From: Bacteroidetes bacterium UBA7368
GTDB taxonomy: Bacteria > Bacteroidota > Rhodothermia > Rhodothermales > UBA10348
DNA length: 6,649 bases
Direction: 5' to 3'
NCBI GenBank assembly: GCA_002469915.1
Contig: DKOG01000101.1
Span: 1 to 6,649, forward strand
The position numbers were made by a program, and so were the translations under genes. Numbering within the stretch: position 1 is the first letter of the stretch; each line of letters opens with the position of its first letter. This document shows, piece after piece, positions 6,249 through 6,649 of this stretch. The notes under the pieces were generated by a model. That model had not been told where the DNA came from and did not search any database. It worked only from the letters and a program-made list of their open reading frames with translations.

Positions 6249-6649
6249 TTCTACTCGTATCCGATCTGCATCTAGGGAAAGATCCTGCAACGGATCAGGC
6301 TAGCTTAAGCGACTTACAAACCTGTATCGATTCGTTTTCGCCCGAACTCGAGCATGTGGTATTCTTGGGAGACACGTTTGACGCTTTTATTGAGTATCCC
6401 GGTAGAATTCCCAGAAATGTACACCTCTGGACCGATATGGCACTCAATCTACAGGAGTCGGGCCTGAGGGTAAGCTATTATCAGGGAAATCATGACCGTT
6501 GGCACTCCTCTCATATAGAAAATACGTTGGGCATTCCAGTTCATCGAACCTCTACGGTCGATTCTCATGGGGGTAACCAAATATGGCTGGAGCACGGAGA
6601 TCGATCCGTTTCAAATTCGTGGCCAACACGCTGGGGGCGAATCATTTCG
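6245..6649 (+). CDS. lpxH: UDP-2,3-diacylglucosamine diphosphatase-like metallophosphoesterase (LpxH family), partial
   Basis: The first 135 codons of a calcineurin-like phosphoesterase are present and the gene runs off the window end. LpxH hydrolyses UDP-2,3-diacylglucosamine to lipid X in lipid A synthesis, at the cytoplasmic face of the inner membrane. Metal-binding motifs appear in family order: SDLHLG with D7 and H9, GDTFD with D43, GNHDRWH (81-87) and EHGD (116-119). The block FIEYPGRIPR after GDTFDA is, as I recall it, typical of Bacteroidota/Rhodothermota LpxH-like proteins. The start GTG overlaps the PBP stop as GTGA; no in-frame ATG lies close upstream and no Shine-Dalgarno is seen. 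The missing C-terminus carries the final metal-binding GHTH-type motif, so the choice between LpxH and a general phosphoesterase rests on the N-terminal half and the envelope-gene context. Confidence 0.8.
   Translation, partial: MILLVSDLHLGKDPATDQASLSDLQTCIDSFSPELEHVVFLGDTFDAFIEYPGRIPRNVHLWTDMALNLQESGLRVSYYQGNHDRWHSSHIENTLGIPVHRTSTVDSHGGNQIWLEHGDRSVSNSWPTRWGRIIS

Overview
The window looks like a chromosomal housekeeping segment from an uncultured Gram-negative bacterium of the Bacteroidota/Rhodothermota side of the FCB group. This is inferred from a pair of tandem rhomboid genes (the first-listed one ending in the short C-terminal domain common in Bacteroidota rhomboids), a class A penicillin-binding protein whose glycosyltransferase motif reads STIPMQLARN, an LpxH-like phosphoesterase of the lipid A pathway, and the lack of clear Shine-Dalgarno sequences before most genes. 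No tRNA, rRNA, CRISPR array or insertion sequence is visible.

Layout. Positions 1-512 hold no convincing gene. They contain a degenerate family of about 60-nt repeats derived from, or shared with, the 3' end of ispG, plus one perfect 10-bp inverted repeat. The minus strand then carries, in transcription order (high to low coordinates), a short rhomboid protease (3374-2718), a longer rhomboid protease (2682-1735) and ispG of the MEP isoprenoid pathway (1574-513). The two rhomboids are 35 nt apart and probably co-transcribed. ispG is preceded by a 160-nt gap that could hold its own promoter. A divergent intergenic region of roughly 145-185 bp separates the rhomboids from the plus-strand pair: a PBP1A-type bifunctional peptidoglycan synthase (3559-6248) and a partial lpxH-like gene (from 6245, cut by the window end), whose start overlaps the PBP stop as GTGA.

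Broken gene. As given, the PBP1A gene is split. The glycosyltransferase half (3559-5100) and the transpeptidase half (4932-6248) lie in different frames, and the protein reads smoothly only if one base is added near 4972-4975. A second possible one-base deletion lies in an A-tract at 3552-3556, where restoring one base would join a better-looking ATG start at 3518 to the same frame. All catalytic motifs of both domains are intact, so a sequencing or assembly error, or a very recent mutation, is more likely than an old pseudogene.

Functional theme. ispG (isoprenoid precursors, hence undecaprenyl phosphate), PBP1A (peptidoglycan polymerisation and cross-linking) and the LpxH-like enzyme (lipid A) all serve the cell envelope, and the rhomboids are envelope membrane proteases. 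I see no obvious new defence or mobile system. The least explained element is the in-frame 20-codon repeat array that continues the ispG reading frame beyond its stop codon.
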